The notes under the pieces are model-generated. The model worked only from the letters and a program-made list of their open reading frames with translations, was not told the DNA's origin and ran no database searches. From Desmodus rotundus (taxonomy: Eukaryota > Chordata > Mammalia > Chiroptera > Phyllostomidae), in the NCBI RefSeq assembly GCF_022682495.2, contig NC_071399.1, forward strand, positions 7,607,342 to 7,671,341: a stretch of DNA of 64,000 nucleotides, in the 5' to 3' direction. The translations under genes were made by a program, and so were the position numbers. The number at the start of each line of letters is the position of its first letter. Positions within the stretch are counted from its first letter, which is position 1. Positions 44,760-54,832 of the stretch are shown here, piece by piece.

Positions 44760-46590
44760 TTTCCTGCCACCCAGGATTTGGATGTTGATGGAGGGGCGGT
44801 TTATTGGTGGCTCATTCCCACCGAGGTTTAGTGGAGAAAATGTAAAGCCAGGAGCCAAGTCCATTGAAGGCCAAGAAACAGACTTTCAGTGGCTAGTGGT
44901 GGTCCCGCCGAGGGGGTGGTCTGGCTCCAGAGCAGCAGAGCGCATCGTCGTTCTTTGCCAGTGACCAGCTGAAGCCCAAATCAAATCTAAAGGCACCCAA
45001 CAGGGGATACCTTTTCTACTTATTTGATTTTTACAGATATGCATATAAATAAAATGAAACTCCATTGTCCTAACCATTAGGAATTGTCTAAGGGGATGAA
45101 TGTAGATGGTGTGAACTCGGAACAGCAGAGTTCGCACTGGACCACGACAAAGAAGCCTGCGGAGCAGCGACTTTCCCTTCTGTCATCTTAACTGCTTTTG
45201 TGTGACCAAATGTTTCCTGTGCCAACCAGAGGGAGAGAAGTGAGCTTGTCTCTTAATTGCTTTAGAGTTTTGTTTGTCTATTTAGCGTCCCTTTTTGAAG
45301 TCCTGAGATTTATGGAACAATAAATACCATTTACCACCCGTGCACTATTTTGGATACATTTGAAATTACACCTAGAAGTATTGTGTTGTAATTCATCCCA
45401 GCAAAACAAATTAAATTGTGGCAACAGCAAAGCATGTTACTTTGCTTTTGTTTTGTTTTATTTTTAAATAGTATGTGGACATTTTAGTATGACACATATT
45501 TTCTAAACGTTGGGGGTGGGGGAGCCTGGAAGCAAGAAATAAGCCAGAATGTTTGGGCTGAGCTGCTGAATAGTGTTACTAGTATACCATAATGTAAATT
45601 TTGACAATGCAAGTGGGCCAGTTGAGAGGCGTCCCAAATAAAGCACATTCCTTCCGTAGTGTGAGAGATTAATTTTAGACAGTTCTTTTTTTTTTTTTTC
45701 TCACAGCATTCAGAAGTCCGTAAGATTAGTTACCATGATGCCGCATCTCCCAGGGGACTGGGAGATCCCCTGGGACCTTGTGTGATCATTTCTTGATGAA
45801 TGGAGTGGTCAGAACCCTGGCCCAGAAGGTGGGAGCTTCTCTTTCCTGAGAGCAAAGCATAGCTTCCTGGATGTAAAAGCGCTGGGCCAAAAAGATAAAG
45901 TGAGCTAGTGGGCCTTGGGTGACTCTCCTCCCCACTTCCTGCTCCCTCTGCTTGCTCCTTTCCAGGGGCTCCCAGCTCTCCAGAGTTTCTGATGGTTTCA
46001 AGTTCCTGCGCGGCTGAGACCGCTCCAAGTGCAAATAGAGCCCCTTCTTTAAAAGTTTTCATTGATTTTAGACCCTCGCCAGAGAAGGCAGGTTCGGTTC
46101 TGCCATGAAGCTGCTCCAAGCCTGGACCTCGGTGCTTACTCTCCAGGACCACCCTCCCATCGATGCGCTGAAAGCCTGGGGACCCAGCGTCAGTCCTCGC
46201 TGCGCTGCGGTGAACCTCAGCTCACTGGACCGCCGGCGGCTCTGTGAATGCAGGAGGGGAGGCGTTGTCCCAAAACCTTCTGAAAGCCCCCGCCCAACAC
46301 TGTAGCCTGCGCAGGCTGGGCAGTCATTTCTTACTACCTGGCAGGGTGAAGCGAATTCACACCAAGAAGGGAGAGACTGAGCTCAGCCAGGGAGAATACG
46401 AAGGAGCGACGGTGGTGTGGACCGGCCTGGAGGGGAGTTTGGGGACTGGAAGGCTCCGTCCCAGAGCGAGGGGCTGGGGCAGCGAATGCTCTGTGTCCAG
46501 GCCCTGCCGGGCCTGCTGCTCCTGGTACTGTCCTGCCGGAGCCCGACGTCCGGCCCCCTCGTCCGTGGTCTGTGCCGACCAGTATTTAGT
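44760..46590. other. Upstream flank of WWC2; no exon supported
   Basis: CpG content begins to rise at about 46,080. In humans an antisense non-coding transcript starts near the WWC2 promoter; I cannot confirm a homologue from sequence. Frames here are unrecognised. A 12-T run is at about 45,688-45,700. Confidence 0.4.
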
Positions 46591-47564
46591 AGTTGCTGAA
46601 TAAATCAAAGCTTCCGGCGCGAGAGAAGACCTGCTCTCCATTCCAGCCGCGTCCAGGGCCTGGGAGCGCCTGGCTTCCGGGCTGCCGTGGGCTTGCTCCA
46701 GGGTGTCGCCCACAGCTACTTGGCCTTAGCGGGGCTCGGGGTGGGGGGTTTCCCGGAGCTGGGGACTTCCCGGGGAGGGGGCTGGACGAGAGGGACTGGA
46801 TACCGGACATGTCCACGTCCAACAGTCCTAAACCCCTGCAGAGGAGGCCAGCTGCAGAGGGGGCTCCGGTGGCCGGCCAGCCCCCGCGGTGGAGAGCCCC
46901 GGCCCCGCGTGGAGCTCGGGTGGCGACAACCACGGTCACGGGAGACAGGGTGTGGGGCCCAGTCGCTTCTCAGGATCAGGTTGGAGTTCCCCCCGTGGGC
47001 CACTGGGGCAGGCATGTCACGGCCCTCTTGGACCTCGGGGCCCGCCTTCGCTTTCCGCTTAGAGGCCCGCGGCCTCTCGGCTGAGGTCACCGAGCCCAGG
47101 AGCCCTGTAGAAGCCCGGGGGGCGACGCCGATCGGACGTGCCACGGACCGGCTCTCAGTGCTTTTCAAACTTTGCCACGGCCGGGGACCGCCCTCGGGTC
47201 CGAAGAGCTCAGGGCGCGGCGTGGGGGAGCTTTTGTGCCCTCGGTGTTTGCTGGGCCTTTTCCTTCCGTAGAGAGCGAGCTTCCCCCACCCCTTTCCTCT
47301 CGAAAGTCCTGTGCTTTCCCTGGAAGTCGGGAAGGGGTTGAGCAGGGTTCGGTGACTTCCCTTTTCGCTGTCTTTCCCGTCCCGAGAGTTTAAAAACCCC
47401 AGACTCTTGGCCGGAGGGAGATATTTGGGGTCAGGGGAAGGGAGAGAGCGGTGCATTCCAGGCCCTCTCCCTCCCACCTGGTTCCCCGGCTCCCCTCCCC
47501 CGCCCGGCTGGGCCCGGCTCCGCAGCTCCAGCAGCGGCCCCCGGGAGCCGCAGGGTTAAGCCCT

Positions 47565-47586
47565 GGAATGTGGCGGCGAGGAATGT
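47565..47586 (+). promoter_or_regulatory. Paired TEAD-type motifs upstream of WWC2
   Basis: GGAATGT occurs at 47,565-47,571 and again at 47,580-47,586, 15 bp apart in the same orientation. GGAATG is the core of the TEAD (MCAT) site, the DNA-binding partner of YAP/TAZ. A third core in reverse (CATTCC) lies at 47,454-47,459. Binding is inferred, not shown. Confidence 0.45.
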
Positions 47587-47628
47587 GCATGCAGATGAGC
47601 CTGGCGGGGGCGGGCCCGGGCGGGGCGC

Positions 47629-47658
47629 ATGCTAATTACATGCTAATCGCATGCAAAT
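47629..47658 (+). promoter_or_regulatory. Three octamer-like (POU) motifs with 11-bp spacing
   Basis: ATGCTAAT at 47,629-47,636, ATGCTAAT at 47,640-47,647 and the canonical octamer ATGCAAAT at 47,651-47,658 start exactly 11 bp apart. A weaker ATGCAGAT sits at 47,589. The canonical octamer is the site for OCT/POU factors. Equal spacing of about one helical turn would place the three on one face of the DNA. Confidence 0.5.
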
Positions 47659-47855
47659 GAAGAGGCCCGTAGCCGCCACCACCGCAGCTCCGCCGAGCTT
47701 TCCGGATCCGAGCCCAGACGGCGGCGGCTCTGGCAGCCTGGGCGCCGGGACCCTCGGCGGCCACAGGGGGACGCGGAGGAGGAGGAAGAGGCGGAGGCAG
47801 CGGCGGCAGCCGGGAGGCGGTGGAGGAGGGTTCGATCTCAGGCTCCGACGCAGAC

Positions 47856-47867
47856 ATGGTGGACTGA
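47856..47867 (+). promoter_or_regulatory. Minimal upstream ORF (3 codons) in the WWC2 leader
   Basis: ATGGTGGACTGA encodes Met-Val-Asp-stop. Its context (GAC before ATG, G after it) is a strong Kozak match. It is relevant only if transcription begins upstream of it, which is not known here. Confidence 0.4.
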
Positions 47868-48018
47868 TCCCCGGCGGATTCCTGGACTGATCGCCGAGGC
47901 GCCCCCTGCGCGTGGCCCCGCCGCGCCTCGCGGCCGCCAGCCCGTGGCCGGCGCCCGCGTCGGGTGCGGCAGCCGAGCCGGACAGTCGCGTTCCCGCCGC
48001 GTCCCGCGCCCGGTCCCT

Positions 48019-48060
48019 ATGGAGGCGCCGCTCGCCGGCGAGGCCGCCGATCATGCCTAG
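48019..48060 (+). promoter_or_regulatory. Overlapping upstream ORF (13 codons) at the WWC2 start
   Basis: An ATG at 48,019 opens a 13-codon frame in a different phase from WWC2. Its TAG stop (48,058-48,060) comes 2 nt after the WWC2 start codon (48,053-48,055), so the two overlap. It has C at -3 and G at +4, a moderate context. This layout can lower main-frame translation or allow termination-reinitiation. Confidence 0.55.
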
Positions 48061-48183
48061 GAGGGCCGGGAGTGGGCAGCTGCCGCTACCCCGGGGCTGG
48101 GAGGAGGCCAGGGACTACGACGGCAAGGTCTTCTACATCGACCACAACACCAGAAGGACCAGCTGGATCGACCCCCGGGACAG
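48053..48183 (+). CDS. WWC2: WWC2 coding exon 1 (WW domain scaffold, Hippo pathway)
   Basis: The 44-codon exon starts [16 protein letters not shown] and matches the WWC2 N-terminus as I recall it from human. It encodes the first WW domain at about residues 10-43: Trp16, the Tyr/Phe core (VFYIDH, residues 26-31), second Trp38 and Pro41. WW domains bind proline-rich PPxY motifs; in WWC proteins these partners include LATS1/2 and AMOT, and the protein promotes LATS kinase activity and so restrains YAP/TAZ. The ATG at 48,053 has A at -3. The frame is open upstream to a TGA at 47,888 but has no other ATG. The exon ends GACAG and the intron begins GTGGGC, a consensus donor splitting codon 44 after two bases (phase 2). 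WWC1 differs at this end (shorter N-terminus), which favours WWC2. The remaining exons lie beyond the window. Confidence 0.95.
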
Positions 48184-48489
48184 GTGGGCGGCCGGGCCGC
48201 TAGGGGCGCGGGGACCCGCCTCGGAAGCGCGGCGGTGGCTGTTGTCCGGGAGACCTGGCCGAACGGCGGCGCCCGCAGCGCGGGGGGCGTGGGGCGTCGC
48301 CGGCCCCGGGGTGCAGGGAGGGGTCCCGGGAAGGCGGCGCGGGAAGGTCTTCCGGAGCTGGCCTGCGTCAGCAGGTCGGGCACTTTGGAGGGGGGCAGTT
48401 GGAGCCACCCCTTCCAAGGCCCCCTTGCCCACCCACTTCCCGACGCCCCCCAGGACCTTTGGACACTCCGGGCCCTGAGGGACCTGTGG

Positions 48490-50512
48490 CATTGGCGCCT
48501 TGGGCCGGAACTCTGTGTCCAGTTAACGGGCCCACAGGGGCCACCTGAGTCCTGTTTGGAGCTCATCGTCTCCTAAAGTTGACCGAATTGAGATTGGAGG
48601 GCACATTGGGCCTGGCGGGAGGGGTCCGGCTCCGGCCCGGGAGCCCGAGGGCCTAAGTGCAAGGTGGGGATCCAGCCGCCCAGGCCACCTGGGGCCTATC
48701 TCTGGCCGTCCTTTGCTCCCAGGCTGAACTGGAGATCCTTGATGGGGCGCGCCACGGGCCAGGCCCCGAGGTCCTGGACACGGATGCGGGTCCCAAGCAC
48801 CCTTCCTCTGTGGGCCCTGGTGGTGGATGTGATTGGCTTTGACCCTGGGGTTTCCTGCCTAGTGTTAGTCCTCACCTGAAAACTTGAACTGACTCCCAGA
48901 CCTTGAAAAGGCAGATTCTTTTCTGAAGTAAGAGGTGGTGAAATGAACACTGGAACCGAACCTTGGTTACTGAGGAACTCCAACTGGAGCTTAGCAGGGT
49001 TTCTTGTAGTTATCCACACACACTTTTTATTCCCGCTGGGAGGAGCAGAGAAGCATGACAAAATCCTTGTCTCCGAAGTTCAGGAGCTGCAGTTTGGCTG
49101 GGTGTTCACGAGTGTCATTCCTCTATCCCATCTTTTCTATATTCTTAAAAGGAAAATATTGTCTGTTAAGAAGCTAATCCTAATAGTAAATTTAAATAAT
49201 ATGTATATACTATTAGGGATAACTCCAACAATTGGACTTTTATCATTTCTGAAACTTTTTTTCCAGCTTTATATGGAATGTGGCCTTAGAGATTTATAAC
49301 CTTTCTAGCTTCTTTTTTTTTTTGAAACATTCCCCTTTTCTCAATTGAAAGCTGTAATTTTCATACTTTATATTCCCAGTTACTTTTATCCTAAGAATAT
49401 TGTTTTTGAAAGCTATTAAAGAGCAATTATAGAAAGTCATAAATTACATTATAAATTTATGGAACAACCCTTACTAAATTATCCATGAAGGTATCGGTTT
49501 AGGTTTCCCTCTTGAAATGAGAAAAGACACCTATGCTGAAGTTCCTTCTTGCCACAGCTTGGCTGCCTGTTGCTGGCTTGATGATAGTTTTGACAAGCGT
49601 TACACCTTCACAGTCTCTCCAGACACAGCTGTTGTCCGACACTTCACGCTCCAAGCCAGCTATTGCTCTTTAAAACTACTTCACAGACATAAATGTCAGT
49701 GACGATGGTGTGCACCCAACAGTGTCTTCTAAGGCACCTGTATAATTATTTCACCTTCACAGTTGTGTGGGAATTCTTTCTGCTTTCGGATACTTGGAGT
49801 ATCAGGTTATTAACATTGCAATGAATTCTTGAAATAGTTAGGTATTTCGTGTTCTCTTCCGCTTCCATTTCTGTCTTTAATTATATTATCTCATTTGTGT
49901 TTACTAACAAGAATTGTTAAAAATATGGAATGCCTGGGTAAAGCAAACAGAAAGTGAAGGGAAATTATATGGCTTTGCTTATCCATATTACTACTTCTTA
50001 AACACATTAAGCATATCTCTTATTTTAAACTGTTAATGGATTAACAATTATTTTGAACTCTGTTTTCAGGAAACTGGGCAAGCATTCATTTGATGGCAGC
50101 AAACAGTTTTAACTAAGATGAGTTATTATTATTCCAGTCTTCTTGAAGCTGTTGGATCTTTTAAGTGTTTATAAATTTGACTGGTTATTTCTGGATCTCA
50201 GTATTCAAGTTTTAAAAGATATTACTTGAGATCAGAGTTAACATTGACATATTTGTGTTTTCTTTTAGGACAGCAAAGTGTCTGCAAGTCTTGCTAAATA
50301 GTGTAAGAGATGTTGGGGGAGGATATTTGGAGTAAATATTAACTCTAGTCAATGTTGTTACACACTTACCAAATGGGAAGAGAGATGTGACACAGGCCAA
50401 CAAGTAGGCCCATTCTTCTGCAGGATCAAATTACAAATCCCGAAAGTGACTTGATGTACTGTGGGTCTGCAGTACTTTTGAACTTTTAAAGCCATTTAGT
50501 TAAAATGATCGT
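48490..50512. other. Intronic DNA without recognised elements
   Basis: After the CpG island the base composition drops quickly to AT-rich. I see no exon, repeat or RNA gene that I can name. Confidence 0.45.
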
Positions 50513-50737
50513 GCCCTGGCCAGTTTGGCTCAGCTGGTTGGAGTATCATCCTTTAACCTGAAGTGTGGGTTTAATTCCTGGTCAGGGCACACAGCTACAT
50601 TGCAGGTTCGACCCCAGTCTGGGAGCATACGGTGCGTAAGACAGGCAACCAATCGATGTTTCTCTCTCTCCCTTCCTCTCTCTCTAAAAGCAATGAAAAA
50701 ATGTCCCTGGGTGAGAATTAAAAAAAAAAAAAAAAAT
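50513..50737 (+). mobile_element. VES SINE (older subfamily) in WWC2 intron 1
   Basis: It starts GCCCTGGCCAGTTTGGCTCA, with a TCAGCTGGTTGGAGTATC A-box region, a GGTTTAATTCCTGG B box, then CATTGCAGGTTCGACCCCAG, ACCAATCGATGTTTCTCTCT and a 17-18 A tail. The head (CAGCTGGTTGGAGTATCATC) differs from the CAGTGGATTGAGTGCC head of the other copies, so it belongs to another subfamily. Confidence 0.9.
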
Positions 50738-50984
50738 CATGATGATTTATCCAGTCACATTTATGTTAAGAAAAAGAATTTTGTGTTTTTGACCGTCTGT
50801 CAGAATTTGAGAGGTATTTCTGATTGTATAAATTATTATGGAGATTTAATGGGGGGACAGTGGGGGGTTCTATAAGAACATTATTTCGTTCAGTAAGTTG
50901 TGATGTTCGAATACTGAAGTATTATTTTAAAGCACTGTCAAGCGTTTGGAGGTAGATGGAATAATGCAAACTTAGCAGACGTGA

Positions 50985-51140
50985 TCAGAGTTTTTACTGC
51001 TCCGCCACTTGTCCGGGAGAGTAAGCATAGATGAGTTCCTGAATCCCTCCAAACCTCCGTGTTTCAGCTCGAAAATGAAGATAATACCACCTACCTCCAA
51101 GGGGCGTTTGGGGGCCTGTAATTAGGGTCCAGCCAAATCG
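50985..51140 (+). repeat. MIR SINE
   Basis: GCTCCGCCACTTGTCCGGGA, CTCCGTGTTTCAGCTCGAAA, AATGAAGATAATACCACCTA and a CTCCAAGGGGCGTTTGGGG block follow sense MIR. Confidence 0.7.
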
Positions 51141-51199
51141 TGGTAGTTGCGGTGTTGTCCTTCCAGTTTAGGACCAGGGTGGACATTGAGGCTGCCCCT

Positions 51200-51432
51200 G
51201 CAAACAGGTGATACACTGGCACACGTTCACTCAGCGCTTCTTGTGAGGCGGCCACTGTGCCAGGCCCTTGGACCGTGCTCTCATTTTACCCGCCTGTCGG
51301 TTCTATTATGCCCATGCCCTGGTGATCTTCCATGTACAGCGGAGGACGTGGAGTCCCGAGAGGCTGCCAATGCTGCTAAGTGTGGAGCCAGGCTTTGAAG
51401 CCAGACAGTCCGATTCTCAAGCCCAGGTGCTT
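51200..51432 (-). repeat. MIR SINE, antisense
   Basis: CACTCAGCGCTTCTTGTGAG, CTGTGCCAGGCCC, ATTATGCCCATGCCCTGGTG and GTGTGGAGCCAGGCTTTGAA plus CAGTCCGATTCTCAAGCCC are antisense MIR. It is inverted relative to the MIR ~60 bp upstream. Confidence 0.7.
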
Positions 51433-51434
51433 AT

Positions 51435-52485
51435 CGTCCCTCTAGACTTCCTGGACACCTGGACACACTCTGGAGTCTCCGGGAGAGTAGGACCTCTCCG
51501 TCCGGTGATTTCTCAGGCCGATTGACCGGTCTTTATTGATCTGCAAAGGCTCCTGTCAACTTCTGACAATTCTGTGATCCCTGAGTTTGCCACATATAAG
51601 GTCTGGTTCGTGAACGCCTTGTAGGTGTGGGCTGAGAGGGACCCCTCACGCTGACCATGTGGGACCACAGCAATGAAAGGTCCCGATAGAACTGAAAATT
51701 CAGGGTATTCCTGGGCACAGTAGAAGTTCTATTTAGGGGAACAGTTAAGGGTTCTGTCTCGTCCCTGAATACATTACAATTTTACTGTACGTCTTGACTT
51801 CGCCCTCTTCTTCCTCCCCCCTCACTAATCCTGGGGAGATCTACCTATCTTTCATTTCCCGCCTCTGCCTCCCATGGGCCACTCCCCCAGGAGTGTTATT
51901 CTGCAGGTCTGCTCCCTCGTTCACCTCTGTTTTGCTCACCAGAGGACACCCTTTGACAGCACCAGTTGGTGTTCATGGTGGGCCATAGATCATGGCCAAA
52001 TGGTGTGGTGCTTAAAAAAAAAGACTGTATTCAACAGAGAAGAAAAAGATTGGATGGATCCATTGCCTCTTGGGGGAAAATGGGCCTAAGGTGGGCAGGC
52101 CTCAGAGACGGGGTGCACGGTTTTACAGACTCCCCAGAGAATTCTGCTCATTGTTTCTGCTCAGATTGAGTATTACCCAACTGCACCGTAACTTTGTCTA
52201 GTTGAACTGAAATGATTTGCCGCCACACAAAGCTACTTTGCGTTAAAACTTGCCGATAGCCTGTAATCTTTCATTTATGGCTAGTGCCAGATTTGAGCAA
52301 GCTGTGCTTTCTAGTTGAAGGGAAGAAATCCTGCAGGGTGGGGGGACAGCGAGGAGGAAGAGGATGTCAGCTGGGTATTATGGATGACTGAGTGCGCTTT
52401 TGGCACGCTAGCCCAGGAATGGCACGTGGCTAGGATGTGAGGAATTCTGGACTGTCTTTGTTTCAAAGTCAAAGCAAAGAATTTT
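51435..52485. other. Intronic DNA without recognised elements
   Basis: Short frames only. No exon or named repeat is recognised. Confidence 0.45.
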
Positions 52486-52489
52486 GCCA

Positions 52490-52622
52490 AACTCCACCGC
52501 TAGAGTGTAAACTCCAGAGACGTACCTGATTTCTTACTCCTGCTTTCTGTGTCCTTTGCGTGTGGTAGATGGTAACTGAGTATCAGTCAGTTGCTGAAGA
52601 AAGTTGTTAAATAAATGAAAGA
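52490..52622 (+). repeat. L2 LINE 3' end
   Basis: AGAGTGTAAACTCCAGAGAC, TGTGTCCTTTGCGTGTGGTA and GTTGTTAAATAAATGAAAGA fit the sense L2 terminus. Confidence 0.65.
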
Positions 52623-52624
52623 AC

Positions 52625-53835
52625 ATTAGTGGAGCTGCTCTCTTGTTTTCAGTGTCTTGTTGGACTCTCAGAAAATATATCCATAATTATTAACCACCGG
52701 AGACCATTGATTTTTCCAGTGAGATTGGAAATAATGAGAGAAATCAGCTGCTACGCTTTGACTAATAGTATAAAGATATGAATTGCTTATAACAGCAAAG
52801 AAGGCACAATCAGCCCTTATAGTTAGTCTCAGTCACCACCACCTTGTCGTCGAAGGCTGGAGACCACTCCTGTAGCCGGTTCTGGGTTCAGGTGCCCAAT
52901 GGTTGCTTGTGAATTATTTGAACAATTATGGTCTTTGAAGTATGGAGAGGTTGTTAAAAGAAGGTGTTTTTTAAAGAAGTCACCCTGGGAAGCACTAACT
53001 TAAACTAAACTGTGCCATCTTCCAAAAATTCCCAAAGAAATGTTCCTTGTTTTCAACAGTTTGCCGTCATGCTTGTTGGAGTAAGCAGCAGTTGCTTAGT
53101 GTGTGAGTAAGGTTTCTTCGGTGACTTTCACAGCCCATGGTTTGCAGTTGAATTTGATTGGAAGACTCAGGACAATAATTGCTTTTTCCAGAAAGACTAT
53201 TTTTATAAGCAATTTTTTTAGCTACACATTACTTCGTTGTGAGCTACAGAGTCGGCCATTGCGACTGTAGCCCTCAAGCAAGCCACTCTCGGGATTTCAC
53301 GTGGGGAAGCCCAGACGCGCCAGGATGCTGTGGCTGCTGCCCAGCACTGGCCAGGCCCCGCACGCCTGCTCGTGGGAGCTGGACGTGCTGCCTTGCGAAT
53401 GGCACCTGAGTAACCGCCTATGGGAAAACGATGCCACCGCTATAGAGGGGTGTGGCCACCTTCGCTCTGCGGCTGTGGGAGTTACTGAAATGGCAGGAAG
53501 CTGTTAGTCCTAACACCGTGTGAAGTCCTTGAGATAGGCTACGTACGAGCCAGTCCTGTGTACTTGATGGATATCAATTGAACCGATGGATTTCCTGTTA
53601 GAATTTTAGACTAACTTTTTCATCCATCTCTGAAGCTCCTGTTGTTAGAAGAATTACCACAGAAATATATAGAACAGGAAAGGGATTTTAAAAGGCATAG
53701 TGTGTATATAGGTTGTGGGTTTAAACTAATTTACCAAAGATAGAGGTTCAGAATGTTTTCACTGTCCTCAGTGGGTTTTTCCCAATTATTTACCTTATTT
53801 TTTTAATTGATGTTAAAAGATCACATAGAACTCAC
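52625..53835. other. Intronic DNA without recognised elements
   Basis: A locally GC-richer patch at 53,300-53,500 gives an open frame of 68 codons with no known domain. No exon is recognised. Confidence 0.45.
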
Positions 53836-53839
53836 TGTT

Positions 53840-54480
53840 ATTAACATTTAGAGTGCCCAGGTCAGCGGTGTTACTGTATCACCATGTGCCACCCTGACCA
53901 CGATGTGATTCCCGGACTCCTTCTCACCCCACAAAGAAACCTCGTACCCGTTACGAAGCCATCCTCCCTTCTTTTCCCGCCCCTGCGGCCTTTGGCAGCC
54001 ACTAATCTGTTTCCTGTCTCTTTGGTTTCGCCTACTCGGGACTTTTCATGTAAATGGAATCGTGTAATTTTCGTGTCTGACTTCTGTCACTTATGATATT
54101 TTCAAGGTTCATTGTGTTGTAACGCGTGGTCACTGCTTCATTCCTCTGCTTGACTTTGGATGAAGTGCTGTTGTACGGATACAGCACACTTCGTCCCTCC
54201 GTGCCTCGGCTGGTGGGCATTTGCCTCGTTTCCACTCTGAAGCTGCTGAGAGTAACGCCGCAGGAACACCCACGTGTCATTTTGTGTGAGCTCTTCTTTC
54301 CGTTCTCCTGGGTGTATACCTACAAGTAGAACTGGTGGGTCCGATGGTAACTCGGTGTTTAACTTTCTGAGGGTCCGCCAAACTGTTTCCCAAAGCAGAG
54401 CACCATTTCCCATCCCAGCAGCAGGGGAGGAGGGCCCCAGACTCTGCCATCCTCCCCATGCTTATTTTCTCTCTTTTTAA
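53840..54480 (-). mobile_element. Old L1M-type 3' end, antisense
   Basis: Antisense blocks: CAGCCACTAATCTGTTTCCT, TCTCTTTGGTTTCGCCTACT, CGGGACTTTTCATGTAAATG, GAATCGTGTAATTTTCG, TTCAAGGTTCATTGTGTTGT, GCTGGTGGGCATTTGCCTCG, CTCCTGGGTGTATACCTACA, GAACTGGTGGGTCCGATGGT. Order and content are diagnostic. Confidence 0.88.
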
Positions 54481-54734
54481 AGCCTTCCTGGGGACATGAG
54501 GTGGTGTCTTCCTGTGGCTTGGATTTGCGTTTCCCTGTCCCTGTGTTTTGATAGCCTTCCTCTGACCCCGGCTTTCCCTCTGTCCCAGCCTGTCAGCCCT
54601 CGACAGGGTCCCCGCCTTTCTGTGTCCTCTCGCTGATTGCTTGATGGAGAAAGAGTAAGAGAAATTAGTTCTTCCCTCTCTGAGGGCTCTGAATTATTTT
54701 AACACTGAAATTGTAGGTGTAAATTAATTAATAC

Positions 54735-54832
54735 TTTTTATTGTGTCAGCCAGCGAGGTACCTGGGACTCTGGGAGTTAAAAAGCTGATAAGACTCATCC
54801 CAGCTCAGGCTGCTTACAATCTAGTTTGCATA
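54735..54832 (-). repeat. Old L2/MIR-class fragment
   Basis: TATTGTGTCAGCCAGCGAGG, CTGGGACTCTGGGAGTTAAA and GGCTGCTTACAATCTAGTTT resemble the antisense end of an L2/MIR-class repeat. Diverged. Confidence 0.45.

Larger units (their letters stand above)
46600..48480. promoter_or_regulatory. CpG island spanning the WWC2 promoter and exon 1
   Basis: CpG dinucleotides become dense across about 1.9 kb, unlike the rest of the window, and span the WWC2 start codon. No TATA box is evident near the expected start. GC boxes (GGGGGCGGG at 47,606-47,614 and GGGCGGGGC at 47,618-47,626) point to a broad, Sp1-type CpG promoter. Both strands are open for up to 253 codons here; this is the usual effect of high GC and not evidence of a gene. 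The transcription start cannot be fixed from sequence. Confidence 0.85.

Noticed and set aside
46716..47477. A 253-codon minus-strand frame and others across the CpG island
   Set aside because: High GC removes stop codons in all frames. The sequence is Pro/Arg/Gly/Ser-rich filler without a domain, and at least two frames are open at the same time.
47912..48052. N-terminal extension of WWC2 from a GTG at 47,912
   Set aside because: There is no ATG in this extension; the known WWC2 start MPRRAGSG coincides with 48,053, which has an A at -3.
48184..48478. Continuation of the WWC2 frame past 48,183
   Set aside because: The frame stays open by GC bias, but GACAG|GTGGGC is a consensus splice donor at the exact end of the WW domain exon, and the following residues do not match the family.
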